In this document: piece after piece, positions 14,813 through 24,130 of the stretch
Layout: each line of letters begins with the position of its first letter
How positions within the stretch are numbered: the first letter of the stretch is position 1
Source of the DNA: Bacillota bacterium
GTDB taxonomy: Bacteria > Bacillota_I > Bacilli_A > Erysipelotrichales > Erysipelotrichaceae
Direction: 5' to 3'
DNA: 59,750 nt
Assembly (NCBI GenBank): GCA_023249475.1
Contig: JAHFCO010000011.1
Location: forward strand, 1-59,750
Program-made: the position numbers and the translations under genes
Notes under the pieces: model-generated
The model's input: the letters and a program-made list of their open reading frames with translations, nothing else
Told to the model about the DNA's origin: nothing
The model's database searches: none

Positions 14813-16047
14813 TATTTGACATAGAGATAGGTACGGACCATGTCCATCCAACACACGATTTCCAGTTTCCCGGTTTCTTCGGGGGTGAAGATGATCGGTT
14901 CGGGGTTCTTCTTGATATCGACCAGACGGTTGATGAAGGTCAGGTTGACCGGATTGGTACACCCCGTGATGCCTTCCCAGGAGAAGGTCAGCTTGACGGG
15001 GATCCCCGCCTTGACGGCCGCATAATCCAAGACGTAGGTCCCGCGGTCCAGATGGAGGTTGACGGTTTGATAGCCGTCGACGATCGGGGCCATGGTCTTC
15101 TGTCCGGTGAGGTTCATCACCAGGTCGTTCAACGGGGCGGCGACGATCGGCGAACGCAGGGTCATCTGGATGCCCATCAGCGCCACCAGGACGGCGGCGA
15201 CGATTTGGATGCGTCGTCCGTTGATCGCGTTGATGCGCGCCCCCAGCCATTGCATCGAGATCAAGGAAGGCGCGGTCATCAGACCGAACACCAGCATGAT
15301 CCCGCCACCCAACAAAGGATTGGCGCTTCCCAGCGCCATCACCTGCATGGTCTGCAGGGATCCGCAGGGCATCAGGGCGTTGAGTAAACCGATATAGAAC
15401 GGTCCGCGATCTTTCTTCCCTTTAATGAAGTTGAATTCGGGAAGATTGACTTTGATGAGTTTGACCATGGTCAACGAGAGGAAGATCATCCAGAGTCCGG
15501 CGACCAAAAGCAAGGCGTTGGTGAACATCGGGCTGATCGTAAAGACCCTCCCCATCATCCCCAAAACGATCCCGCTGATCGTATAGGAAAGGATGCGTCC
15601 GCTTTGGTATTGCCAGACGCGACGCATCGGGTTCTTGACTTGGGCGGATACCGAGGTGCTGAAGGCGATGCCGCCGCACATCCCGATGCAATGGAGCGAT
15701 GACACCAACCCGTAGGCGACCACCAAGCCCAGGGTGACCGTCGAATCCGTGGGGTCGAAGGTCAAAGATCCGTAGAGGGATTGCGTGGCGAAAAACACGA
15801 CGACCGCGCCCGACAGAAGACCGACGAACCCCCAGGGGAATTTCTCTTTCCGCATGGCGTAGCCGGCTTTTTCGATGGCTTGTTTAAGGGTTTTATCGCT
15901 CGGTAAGGTCTTGCCTTTGATGAACGCGGTCCCCGTCGCATGCGACACTTGCGCCGACTTTACACCCGGCACGCTTAAAAGCGCTTTTTTGACTTTGGCT
16001 TCGCAGGTGGAACAGGTCATCCCCGCGATATCGAGTTTGCGTTCCAT
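14812..16047 (-). CDS. HMA / TauE-SafE-like (COG2836) / cupredoxin-like fusion protein
   Basis: A 411-residue protein with three parts. Residues 1-68 form a heavy-metal-associated domain with the GMTCSTC copper site (Cys12, Cys15). Residues about 72-305 form a six- to seven-segment membrane domain of the UreH/COG2836 (TauE/SafE, DsbD-like) type with conserved Cys at H-C-I-G-M-C-G-G (120, 124) and M-P-C-G (228). Residues about 310-411 look like a cupredoxin-type domain with Cys363 and C-W-M-D-M (399-403) as possible copper ligands. It ends the copZ-copA-csoR operon, one base after csoR. Probable role: copper delivery or export at the membrane; not proven. Confidence 0.85.
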   Translation of the reverse strand: MERKLDIAGMTCSTCEAKVKKALLSVPGVKSAQVSHATGTAFIKGKTLPSDKTLKQAIEKAGYAMRKEKFPWGFVGLLSGAVVVFFATQSLYGSLTFDPTDSTVTLGLVVAYGLVSSLHCIGMCGGIAFSTSVSAQVKNPMRRVWQYQSGRILSYTISGIVLGMMGRVFTISPMFTNALLLVAGLWMIFLSLTMVKLIKVNLPEFNFIKGKKDRGPFYIGLLNALMPCGSLQTMQVMALGSANPLLGGGIMLVFGLMTAPSLISMQWLGARINAINGRRIQIVAAVLVALMGIQMTLRSPIVAAPLNDLVMNLTGQKTMAPIVDGYQTVNLHLDRGTYVLDYAAVKAGIPVKLTFSWEGITGCTNPVNLTFINRLVDIKKNPEPIIFTPEETGKLEIVCWMDMVRTYLYVK

Positions 16048-16048
16048 T

Positions 16049-16351
16049 TTAGCGTGTCAACCGTTTGATGGTCGTCAACACTTCGTCGATGATGGCCGGA
16101 TCGCCGGACTGCAGGTCGCGTACGACGCAGGTCCGCAGATGTTGGGCGAAGAGTTGGGACGAAAAGCTGTCCAGGCCGGATTTGACGGCCGCGACCTGGA
16201 CGAGGATGTCGTCGCAATAGACATCGTTTTCGACCATGGTCTTGAGTCCGCGGATCTGACCTTCCAGTCGGTTGAGACGGTTGGTCAGGTCCTGGATTTG
16301 TTTTTCATCGCGGTCGGTGTGTTTTTCGTGGTGCATTTCACAGTGTTTCAT
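16049..16351 (-). CDS. csoR: Copper-sensing transcriptional repressor CsoR
   Basis: A 100-residue all-helical CsoR/RcnR-family repressor. The Cu(I) ligand set Cys-His-Cys is intact: Cys46 (V-Y-C-D-D), His71 and Cys75 (Q-H-L-R-T-C). The N-terminus is His/Cys-rich (MKHCEMHHEKH). Apo-CsoR binds a GC-rich palindrome and releases DNA on Cu(I) binding. It is unusual in being third in the operon it controls, between copA and the fusion gene; a matching operator is at 19051-19065. Confidence 0.96.
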   Translation of the reverse strand: MKHCEMHHEKHTDRDEKQIQDLTNRLNRLEGQIRGLKTMVENDVYCDDILVQVAAVKSGLDSFSSQLFAQHLRTCVVRDLQSGDPAIIDEVLTTIKRLTR

Positions 16352-16355
16352 GGGG

Positions 16356-18809
16356 TTACCTCAGTTTGAAGAAGCGTAGGCGAAGCGCATTGGTAACGAC
16401 GGAGACCGAGCTCAACGCCATGGCGGCACCGGCGAAGACCGGATTGAGGAGCGGTCCGCCGAAGTAATAGAACACGCCGGCGGCGAAGGGAATCCCGACG
16501 ATGTTGTAGATGAAGGCCCAGAAGAGGTTTTCTTTGATGTTGGTGAGGGTGGCTTTGGAGAGTTTGAGGGCGCTGACCACATCCGAGAGGTCGCTGCGCA
16601 TCAGGACGATGTCCGCGGATTCCATGGCGACGTCCGTACCCGATCCGATCGCGATTCCCGTGTCCGCTTTCGCCAGTGCGACCGCATCGTTGATGCCGTC
16701 GCCGACCATCGCGACCACATAGCCTTGTTGTTTGAGTTTATCGACTTCATTGCCTTTATCCTGAGGCAACACTTCCGCCAAGACCCAGTCGATGCCGACC
16801 TGCTTGGCGATGGCGTTGGCCGTCTTTTGGTTGTCCCCCGTGATCATCGCGATCTTGATGCCCATTTTCTTGAGCTTGGCGACCGCGTCTTTCGAGGATT
16901 CCTTCACGACGTCCGCCACGGCGATCATCCCGGCGGCTTGCTTGTCGATGGCGGCCAAGAGGACGGTCTTCCCTTCCTCGGACCATTCGTCCAAGCGGGT
17001 GTTTCCCGGGAAATCGACGTCGTTTTCTTTCATCCAGGCCGGATTCCCGATCAAGACGTCATGCTTGTCCACGACCGCCTTCAAGCCTCTTCCGCTCACG
17101 GCGGTGAAGGTGTCGACGGCGGATAATTTCAGGTTCTTTTCTTTGGCGCTCGCCACGACGGCCAAGGCCAAGGGATGTTCGGAGACGGATTCCGCACTCG
17201 CTAGGATCCCGAGGAGTTCGTTCTCGTCCCATCCGAAGCTGACCATGTCGGTCAGGGTCGGCATGCCTTTGGTCAAGGTTCCGGTCTTGTCGAAGATGAC
17301 GGCGTTGACGTGGTGCGCGGTTTCCAACGCTTCCCCGCCTTTGAAGAGGACACCCAGTTGGGCCCCCCTTCCCGTCCCGACCATGATCGCGGTCGGTGTC
17401 GCCAGCCCGAGGGCGCAGGGACACGCGATGACCAGCACGGTCACGAAACTATTAAGGACGAAGGAGAATTCTTTGCCTTGCAGCGTCCAGAATCCGGCGG
17501 CTGCGAAGGCGATGACGATGACGACCGGGACGAAGTAGGCGGAAATGACATCCGCGAGCTTGGCGATCGGGGCTTTCTTGCCTTGCGCGTCTTCGACCAG
17601 TTTGATGATCTGGGCCAATGCGGTGGCTTCGCCGACCGCTTTCGCCCGCATCGTCAAGACGCTGTTGCGATTGAGCGATCCGCCGGTAACGCGGTCGCCC
17701 GGGTTCTTATCGATGGGTAGACTTTCCCCCGTCAGCATGCTTTCATCGACCGCGGATTGTCCGCGCTCGACGATGCCGTCGACCGGGATCCGTTCACCGG
17801 GTTTCACGAGAAGCAGGTCGCCGACGGCGACGTCTTCAAGGGAAACGTCCTGGGTCTCTTCACCCACCAGCAAATGCGCCGTCTTGGGGGCCAAGCCCAT
17901 CAGTTTCTTGATCGCCTGGCTGGTCTTCCCTTTGGAGCGCTCTTCAAGCCATTTCCCCAACAGGATCAGGGTGATGACGACGCCTGCGGATTCAAAGTAC
18001 AGGTCGTTGACCAAGGCCAAGTCGCCTCCGTAGATGAGGATCGTGTTGTAGACGCCGTACAGGAAAGCGGCGCCGGTACCGATCGCGACCAAGGTGTCCA
18101 TGTTCGGGGAACCCTTGAGTAAGGTTTTCAGTCCGATGGTGAAGAACTTACGACCTGCATACAGGATCGGAAGCGTCAGCAACAGCTGGACCATCGCGAA
18201 GGTTTCAGGGTATTTGTGATGGTTGAGGAATTCGGGAAGCCAAATCTTAAGCGACGGAAACATGTGCCCCATCGCGATGTAGAGTAAAGGGATGGCGAAA
18301 ACAGCGGCCAAACTGAGTCTGAAGGTCATCTCTTTCAGTGCCGCTTCACGTCGACGCGTGTCTTCGTCCACGTTGACCACGGATTGGGATTCGCTGGCTT
18401 TGTATCCGGCGTTTTCGACCGCTTTCTTCAACGCCTGCATCTTGATGATCGCAGGGTCGTAGGTCACGGTCGCTTTATTGGTCGCAAGGTTCACGCTGGC
18501 CAGCGTCACCCCGTTTTGTTTCTTCAATGCCCGCTCGACCGCGGCCGAGCAACTGGCGCAAGTCATGCCTTCGATGTCGAGACTGACGTTGCGGACGGAC
18601 GAGATTTCCTGTAAGCCATAGCCGGCCTTCTCGACCGCGAGCTTAAGGTCATTAAAAGGAAGGGTGCGCTCTGCGCGCACCGTTACCCTCTCCGTCGTCA
18701 AATTGACATCGGCCGCTTCGATCCCGTCGAGTTTCTTCAAGGATCTTGAAACCGCCGCCGAGCAGCTTGCACAGGTCATGCCTGTGACGATGTAGGTTTT
18801 TTCTTCCAT
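16356..18809 (-). CDS. copA: Copper-exporting P1B-type ATPase CopA
   Basis: An 817-residue Cu(I) ATPase with two N-terminal HMA domains (GMTCASC at about 10-16 and 81-87), eight membrane segments, the actuator TGES (360-363), the intramembrane CPC (463-465), the phosphorylated Asp507 in DKTGT, and the hinge G-D-G-I-N-D. All catalytic residues are present. It pumps Cu(I) out of the cytosol, receiving it from CopZ. It is four to seven bases from its neighbours on both sides and clearly co-transcribed. Confidence 0.98.
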   Translation of the reverse strand: MEEKTYIVTGMTCASCSAAVSRSLKKLDGIEAADVNLTTERVTVRAERTLPFNDLKLAVEKAGYGLQEISSVRNVSLDIEGMTCASCSAAVERALKKQNGVTLASVNLATNKATVTYDPAIIKMQALKKAVENAGYKASESQSVVNVDEDTRRREAALKEMTFRLSLAAVFAIPLLYIAMGHMFPSLKIWLPEFLNHHKYPETFAMVQLLLTLPILYAGRKFFTIGLKTLLKGSPNMDTLVAIGTGAAFLYGVYNTILIYGGDLALVNDLYFESAGVVITLILLGKWLEERSKGKTSQAIKKLMGLAPKTAHLLVGEETQDVSLEDVAVGDLLLVKPGERIPVDGIVERGQSAVDESMLTGESLPIDKNPGDRVTGGSLNRNSVLTMRAKAVGEATALAQIIKLVEDAQGKKAPIAKLADVISAYFVPVVIVIAFAAAGFWTLQGKEFSFVLNSFVTVLVIACPCALGLATPTAIMVGTGRGAQLGVLFKGGEALETAHHVNAVIFDKTGTLTKGMPTLTDMVSFGWDENELLGILASAESVSEHPLALAVVASAKEKNLKLSAVDTFTAVSGRGLKAVVDKHDVLIGNPAWMKENDVDFPGNTRLDEWSEEGKTVLLAAIDKQAAGMIAVADVVKESSKDAVAKLKKMGIKIAMITGDNQKTANAIAKQVGIDWVLAEVLPQDKGNEVDKLKQQGYVVAMVGDGINDAVALAKADTGIAIGSGTDVAMESADIVLMRSDLSDVVSALKLSKATLTNIKENLFWAFIYNIVGIPFAAGVFYYFGGPLLNPVFAGAAMALSSVSVVTNALRLRFFKLR

Positions 18810-18816
18810 CGACAGC

Positions 18817-19026
18817 CTACTTCGCAGCCAATTGGTAACCCGCGTCTTCGACAGCCGCTTTCAGGGCTTCGAAGCTGACGGATTCGTCCGCATTCACCAA
18901 CGCGGTTTTTTCAGCCAAGGACACCTTGACGTCGTTGACGCCTTGGACATCCTTCAATGCCATCGTGACATGATGGACACAGTGCATGCAGGACATGCCT
19001 TCTACAGAATACGTGGTTAGTTTCAT
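18817..19026 (-). CDS. copZ: Copper chaperone CopZ (HMA domain)
   Basis: A 69-residue single HMA-domain protein with MSCMHC near residues 11-16 followed by V-H-H, the CopZ-type copper site. It carries Cu(I) to CopA and CsoR. The start at 19026 has AGGTGAACGTT before the ATG; a longer in-frame reading would run into the operator and promoter and is rejected. First gene of the operon, directly behind the CsoR-controlled promoter. Confidence 0.96.
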   Translation of the reverse strand: MKLTTYSVEGMSCMHCVHHVTMALKDVQGVNDVKVSLAEKTALVNADESVSFEALKAAVEDAGYQLAAK

Positions 19027-19044
19027 AACGTTCACCTCGTAAGC

Positions 19045-19073
19045 ATTATATACCCCCCATGGGTATGTTTCAA
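19045..19073 (-). promoter_or_regulatory. Copper operon promoter with embedded CsoR operator
   Basis: Minus-strand TTGAAA (19068-19073), 17 bases, TATAAT (19045-19050). The whole spacer is a GC-rich palindrome TACCCATGGGGGGTA (19051-19065), the shape of known CsoR boxes. Repressor bound there would cover both hexamers. Confidence 0.9.
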
Positions 19074-19084
19074 GTGAAATGATA

Positions 19085-19116
19085 ATAAAAAAAAGCGTAC
19101 CCGTAAGGATACGCTT
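19085..19116 (-). terminator. Intrinsic terminator of gap
   Basis: Minus-strand AAGCGTATCC-TTAC-GGGTACGCTT (19093-19116; one G-U pair) followed by eight T. Confidence 0.92.
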
Positions 19117-19138
19117 CTCGTTGATAATCGAGGACTTA

Positions 19139-20233
<1,095 letters not shown>

Positions 20234-20236
20234 TCA

Positions 20237-21151
20237 TTATTGGCTATCGTGGATCCAGAGCGGTTTTCCGCTGAGCGCCATCGCTTGGCGCGCACTGCTT
20301 ACACGGGTATCGTAGAGTTTGTTGAACAGATCGAAATCATTGATCCGAACGCTCATATATTCTTCCAGATTCGCGCTGGATCCGGGCAGGATCCGCGTCA
20401 GTTCCTCGTGTTCGCTGACATGCAGGAAGACTTTTTCTTTTCCGTTAAGGAGCGTCGAAATCATCTTCAGGCAACTCAAGGCATCCACGTACAGGATTTC
20501 TTCGATGTCGATGCTCTTGGGTTGGATGCCGAACATGCAATAGCCTTTGACGATGCCGTCTTCTTTCAGGACCAACACCTTCTTGCCTTCGGCTTTCAAT
20601 TCACCGAAGCGTTTCTCATAGTACCCGTCTTCCCGGGTGAAGTACCCGGTGAAATGCTTGGTGAACTCTTTGTAGAACGCTTGGAATTCTTTCGGGTCGA
20701 CCGTATAGCTGATGCCCTGCGAACTAAGGACCGGGATCATGGTGTTATCGACCATGATTTTCTTGCGCCGGTAGATCTTTTCGAATCCGAAGGGTTCGTA
20801 GAGTTCCGGATTGTATCCCTGCAGCACCGTGACGAGGTCTTGATGGGAAAGCATGTCCAGCACTTCGTCCATCAGGTGTTTCATGTATCCTTTGCGGCGA
20901 TATTCCATCGGTGTGAGGACGCCGACGATGTAGGAAGCGCTGATGCGCTTCCCATGCAAGACCATCGTATGGCGATGGACTTGCAGGGAGGAGAGGATCG
21001 ACTCCCCTTCCTTTAGAAGATAACACTCCGTCGGGTCGTAGTACGTGTTGAAATAATAGTCGATCGACCCTCCGTCGTCATGGGCGAAAGCGTCTTTCCA
21101 CTGTTTATACAGGATTGCCTTATCGGTAGCCGATGCTCTGTAAAGTTTCAT
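20237..21151 (-). CDS. GNAT N-acetyltransferase, Eis-like
   Basis: A 304-residue protein with an N-terminal GNAT fold: the acetyl-CoA loop is seen as E-Y-R-R-K-G-Y-M-K-H-L-M near residue 85, preceded by the V-G-V-L-T strand. The overall length, the second GNAT-like half and the Y-x-P-F-G-F-E motif place it with Eis-type (COG4552) acetyltransferases that modify amines. Substrate unknown. Its start overlaps the end of the DUF2156 gene by 32 bases; GAGGGA lies before the ATG. Third gene of a three-gene unit. Confidence 0.85.
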   Translation of the reverse strand: MKLYRASATDKAILYKQWKDAFAHDDGGSIDYYFNTYYDPTECYLLKEGESILSSLQVHRHTMVLHGKRISASYIVGVLTPMEYRRKGYMKHLMDEVLDMLSHQDLVTVLQGYNPELYEPFGFEKIYRRKKIMVDNTMIPVLSSQGISYTVDPKEFQAFYKEFTKHFTGYFTREDGYYEKRFGELKAEGKKVLVLKEDGIVKGYCMFGIQPKSIDIEEILYVDALSCLKMISTLLNGKEKVFLHVSEHEELTRILPGSSANLEEYMSVRINDFDLFNKLYDTRVSSARQAMALSGKPLWIHDSQ

Positions 21152-22049
21152 GTTGTTCCCTCAAACGGTATTTCTCGATGAAATACGCCGGTGCCAGGGC
21201 CATTTTCGCAGCCCGTAGATGCTCGTTGCCCATGTCGTCTTCCCGGTTGACCAAGGTGGCTTGCGGGAAGTGATGGTTGAGGAATTCTTTCTCCACGACT
21301 TGATACAAACCACGGTAGGCATCGTCGGCTTTTTCGATGTTGATCTGCACCATGCGGGCGGATGTCATCGATCCGATGACGAAGGCGCGGACTTTCCCAT
21401 CGATGCGGATCAAACCGCCTTCCCAGGGGATTTTGGAATAACAATCCAGGATGTCCATCGCCCCTTGTTTTTCATACTTGAAATATTCGTCCTGCTCTTC
21501 GTCGTTTTTCCAGGAGTAGAGGAAGGTTCGTACTTCGTCGAGGTTCGTCGTGTCGATCGCTTCATAGGCGAAGCGTCCTTCATAGTCTTTATGGAACGCG
21601 TTGATGTGGTTGCGGCGTTTCTGCAGTTTCTTCCCGCTGAACGTCCTTAATTTCTCCGCTTCGTAGACGTAGTCGAAGGCATCGCGTTCTTCGACGAATT
21701 TCGTATCCGGCAAGACTTTCAATACTTTCTCGACCCCTTCTTTCGTGTAGCACGAAAGTTCGAAAGGGACATGGGCGGTTTCGAAGATCTCCTTGCCCTT
21801 CAGGATCGCGGCGCAGAATTTGTCGGGCGCACACAGGGGCATATACATGAACAGGGTTCCTTTATGGATCCCCAACAATAACAGATAGTCGTCGGTGGCA
21901 TACTTCCATAAGGGGTATTGACGTCGCCATTGGAACATGTTGACGATGTTGTGGTTGCTTTCTTCGATGCCGGAGCGATACAGATAATCCAGGATCTTGG
22001 GACAGTCCTCTTCGGTGACCGGCTCGAAATCCAAAGCGTTGGCGTCCAT
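21120..22049 (-). CDS. DUF2156 / phosphatidylglycerol lysyltransferase C-domain-like protein
   Basis: A 309-residue protein made of two GNAT-like folds, matching the DUF2156 (COG4866) group related to the catalytic domain of MprF-type aminoacyl-phosphatidylglycerol synthases. Seen are the L-Q-K-R-R-N-H-I-N-A-F substrate/tRNA loop near residue 145 and the late V-N-R-E-D-D-M-G stretch. It has no membrane domain. Whether it moves an amino acid from aminoacyl-tRNA to a lipid or another acceptor is not known. It starts five bases after the small membrane protein and overlaps the Eis-like gene. Confidence 0.83.
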   Translation of the reverse strand: MDANALDFEPVTEEDCPKILDYLYRSGIEESNHNIVNMFQWRRQYPLWKYATDDYLLLLGIHKGTLFMYMPLCAPDKFCAAILKGKEIFETAHVPFELSCYTKEGVEKVLKVLPDTKFVEERDAFDYVYEAEKLRTFSGKKLQKRRNHINAFHKDYEGRFAYEAIDTTNLDEVRTFLYSWKNDEEQDEYFKYEKQGAMDILDCYSKIPWEGGLIRIDGKVRAFVIGSMTSARMVQINIEKADDAYRGLYQVVEKEFLNHHFPQATLVNREDDMGNEHLRAAKMALAPAYFIEKYRLREQHETLQSIGYR

Positions 22050-22054
22050 GCGGA

Positions 22055-22300
22055 TTACTCTCTTTCTTTATATTCCGCGTCGAAAACCTCGCCGCGGACG
22101 GGTTGTTCGATGTCGTCGTCCTGCGAGAAGTCCCGTTGCGTCGGGGTCGGTTCGATGTCGCGTGCCGCTTTGCGGACGGCGAAAACCATGCGTAGAAGGA
22201 AGAAGCCGATCACCAGAATAAAAAAGAGGAAGAGCGGCCAGAGGTAGGTAAGCAAGATCATCCCGATGATGATCGTAAGGATCAGTTGGATCAGTTTCAA
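22055..22300 (-). CDS. Small membrane protein of unknown function
   Basis: An 81-residue protein with one or two N-terminal hydrophobic segments (about residues 6-40) and an acidic, charged C-terminal tail (residues 45-81). Not recognised as a family. The TTG at 22300 is preferred, with AGGTGATT just upstream; a GTG three codons earlier overlaps that site, the same arrangement as rpmG. It heads the operon with the DUF2156 and Eis-like genes and could anchor or recruit them to the membrane (inference). Confidence 0.7.
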   Translation of the reverse strand: MKLIQLILTIIIGMILLTYLWPLFLFFILVIGFFLLRMVFAVRKAARDIEPTPTQRDFSQDDDIEQPVRGEVFDAEYKERE

Positions 22301-22316
22301 TTGAATCACCTGTTTT

Positions 22317-22325
22317 ATTATACCA
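22317..22325 (-). promoter_or_regulatory. Extended -10 promoter of the small-membrane-protein operon
   Basis: Minus-strand TGGTATAAT (hexamer 22317-22322) directly after the XRE terminator. No clear -35, which extended -10 promoters can lack. Confidence 0.6.
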
Positions 22326-22328
22326 CAA

Positions 22329-22350
22329 ACAAAAAAGGCCGAAGCCTTTT
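22329..22350 (-). terminator. Intrinsic terminator of the XRE gene (22365-22637)
   Basis: Minus-strand AAAAGGC-TTCG-GCCTTTT (22333-22350) with a TTCG tetraloop and a T-rich tail. Confidence 0.9.
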
Positions 22351-22364
22351 CTGTCTTGCTTGAA

Positions 22365-22637
22365 TCAGAAGAGATCGCGCAACGCGATGCCCAAACCCTT
22401 CGCCAGTTTGTCGAGGGCTTTGAGGGAAATGTTGCGTCGACCGCGCTCGACGTCCGAAATGTAATTGCGATGCAGCCCGCTGCGGAAAGAGAGTTCTTCC
22501 TGCGAAAGGCTGACGCTGATGCGCAAATGCTTGATTCTTTCCCCGAACTGCTGTGTCAATTGGCTGTTTCCCCCACCGTCTTCGTCTTCATTTTGCGGAC
22601 GTACGACCGGTTGGGAACTTGTCGTTTCTTGTTCCAT
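22365..22637 (-). CDS. XRE-family helix-turn-helix regulator
   Basis: A 90-residue protein. A disordered acidic N-terminus (1-27) leads to a Cro/CI-type helix-turn-helix at about 30-88: F-G-E-R-I-K-H-L-R, S-L-S-Q-E-E-L-S, L-H-R-N-Y-I-S-D-V-E-R-G-R-R. The recognition helix and the following R-R-N-I-S-L resemble short bacteriophage/restriction-controller (C-protein-like) regulators. Target unknown; two palindromes lie upstream (22803-22841). GGGAG precedes the ATG by nine bases. Monocistronic with its own terminator. Confidence 0.88.
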   Translation of the reverse strand: MEQETTSSQPVVRPQNEDEDGGGNSQLTQQFGERIKHLRISVSLSQEELSFRSGLHRNYISDVERGRRNISLKALDKLAKGLGIALRDLF

Positions 22638-22802
22638 ATCCCCACACTCCCGTTTCTGACCCCTTGGTCATCCGATTTCTCGGCTCTGCATCGCCACTAG
22701 GCTCTCTCCCCTATGCTTTTGCCGATAAATCTCCCACATTTCACTAAAAAAGCATATTATGCGTTACTATCTACGTTTTACATGAATCAAGCAGGATTAA
22801 CT

Positions 22803-22841
22803 ATACACTATGAGTGTATATTATCACTTATTGGAATAAGT
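22803..22841. promoter_or_regulatory. Two adjacent palindromes, candidate operators
   Basis: ATACACT-ATG-AGTGTAT (22803-22819) and ACTTATT-GG-AATAAGT (22826-22841), each with seven-base perfect arms, sit six bases apart in the AT-rich gap between the aminopeptidase terminator and the XRE gene. TAATAT/GATAAT-like hexamers lie between them on the minus strand. They may be operators for the XRE protein; no T-run follows, so they are not terminators. Confidence 0.5.
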
Positions 22842-22857
22842 TTGTATCTTTTCTCGA

Positions 22858-22881
22858 TAAAAAAAGACCGGTTTCCCGGTC
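22858..22881 (-). terminator. Intrinsic terminator after the M29 aminopeptidase
   Basis: Minus-strand GACCGG-GAAA-CCGGTC (22866-22881) followed by seven T; the stem overlaps the stop codon. Confidence 0.93.
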
Positions 22882-24112
22882 AGTTCGCATAGTTGCCGTT
22901 TTCAAAGAGTTTGACGATCGTACCGTCCGCGCAGGCCGCGCTGATTTCAAGATCCGGGGTGCCGAACATGAAGTCGATGTGGATCGACGAAACGTTCAGA
23001 TTGGCTTTCGTCCAGGTCTCGTCGGGGGTCGCACGCGCCCCGTCGACGGCGCCGGCGAAGCCTTTGCCTAAGGCAAGATGACAGGCTGCGTTTTCGTCCA
23101 ATAAGGTATTGTAAAACAATAGTCCGCTACGGGAGATGCTGGAGGAATGTTCGACCAGCGCGACTTCGCCCAGGTAGCACGACCCTTCGTCCGTCGCGAT
23201 CAAGTCCTCCAATAGTTTCTTGTTTTTCTTGGCGTCGACTTTCACGACTTTCCCGTTCTTGAAGGTCAGGCTGAAGTCTTCGATCAGGCTGCCGGCCACG
23301 TAGAGGGGACGGCTGGCGACGACTTTCCCGTCGACCTTGAATTTATCCGGCGAGGTGAAGACTTCTTCGGTCGGGATGTTGGCGCTGAAGAAGACCTTCT
23401 TGTCGGACACGTCGCTTCCGCCGCTCCATTTGACCCGTTCGTTGAGTCCGACCGTAAGGTCGGTCCCCAGCGAATTCTTGAACCGGAGCTCGCGCAGATG
23501 CAGGGCGTTGAGTTTGTTGCGTTGCTGGCGTATTTTGTCTTGATGGGCGTTCCAGGTCGCCACGGGGTCGAGGTCCTTGCTCATGTAGGTCAAATCGAAC
23601 AAGGTCTTCCAGAACGTCTTCAAGGCTTCTTTCTCGTCCAGGTGCGGGAAGACGACCTTCGCCCATAAGCGGTTGGGGACGGGCGCGATGCACCATTGGA
23701 TGCCATGGGAAGACATGCGGTGACGGACGACGTTGCGAAGTTCGTTCACACGTTGTTGGTAGGCGCTGGCCTTGTCGCTTTCGATTTCATCCATCAAGCC
23801 GATGTAGGTCGAAGTTAAAAGCAAATGGCAGCCGTTGTCGCGCAGGTAGGCGTCGATCGACTCGCGTTCCCAATGTTCGACGGTGCGGATTTCCTCGACC
23901 GACTGGTTTTGGATCCGAAGCAGGTCCGCCCGGATGTCGGTGTAGCGTACGACGACGTTCTTCGCCCCCGCAAGATAGGCTTCCTCGACGACGCGTTTCG
24001 CGAACGATTCGTTTTCCACATCCACCTCGATGACCACGTTTTGTCCCGGATGGAGGTTGAGTCCGCTGCGGACCAACAACTTGGCGTAATTTTGTTTTTG
24101 TTTGCTTCCCAT
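22880..24112 (-). CDS. Aminopeptidase, peptidase family M29
   Basis: A 410-residue M29 (thermophilic aminopeptidase, AmpS/PepS) protein of normal length. The metal-binding region in the C-terminal half shows P-T-E-E-V-F-T-S-P, L-G-E-V-A-L-V, A-A-C-H-L-A-L-G and I-H-I-D-F-M-F-G, which supply the Glu/His/Asp ligands of the dinuclear site. It removes N-terminal amino acids from peptides in the cytosol. AAAGGA lies before the ATG. It follows the acyltransferase gene by 18 bases in the same direction. Confidence 0.93.
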   Translation of the reverse strand: MGSKQKQNYAKLLVRSGLNLHPGQNVVIEVDVENESFAKRVVEEAYLAGAKNVVVRYTDIRADLLRIQNQSVEEIRTVEHWERESIDAYLRDNGCHLLLTSTYIGLMDEIESDKASAYQQRVNELRNVVRHRMSSHGIQWCIAPVPNRLWAKVVFPHLDEKEALKTFWKTLFDLTYMSKDLDPVATWNAHQDKIRQQRNKLNALHLRELRFKNSLGTDLTVGLNERVKWSGGSDVSDKKVFFSANIPTEEVFTSPDKFKVDGKVVASRPLYVAGSLIEDFSLTFKNGKVVKVDAKKNKKLLEDLIATDEGSCYLGEVALVEHSSSISRSGLLFYNTLLDENAACHLALGKGFAGAVDGARATPDETWTKANLNVSSIHIDFMFGTPDLEISAACADGTIVKLFENGNYAN

Positions 24113-24130
24113 GATTCGATTCCTTTCGTG

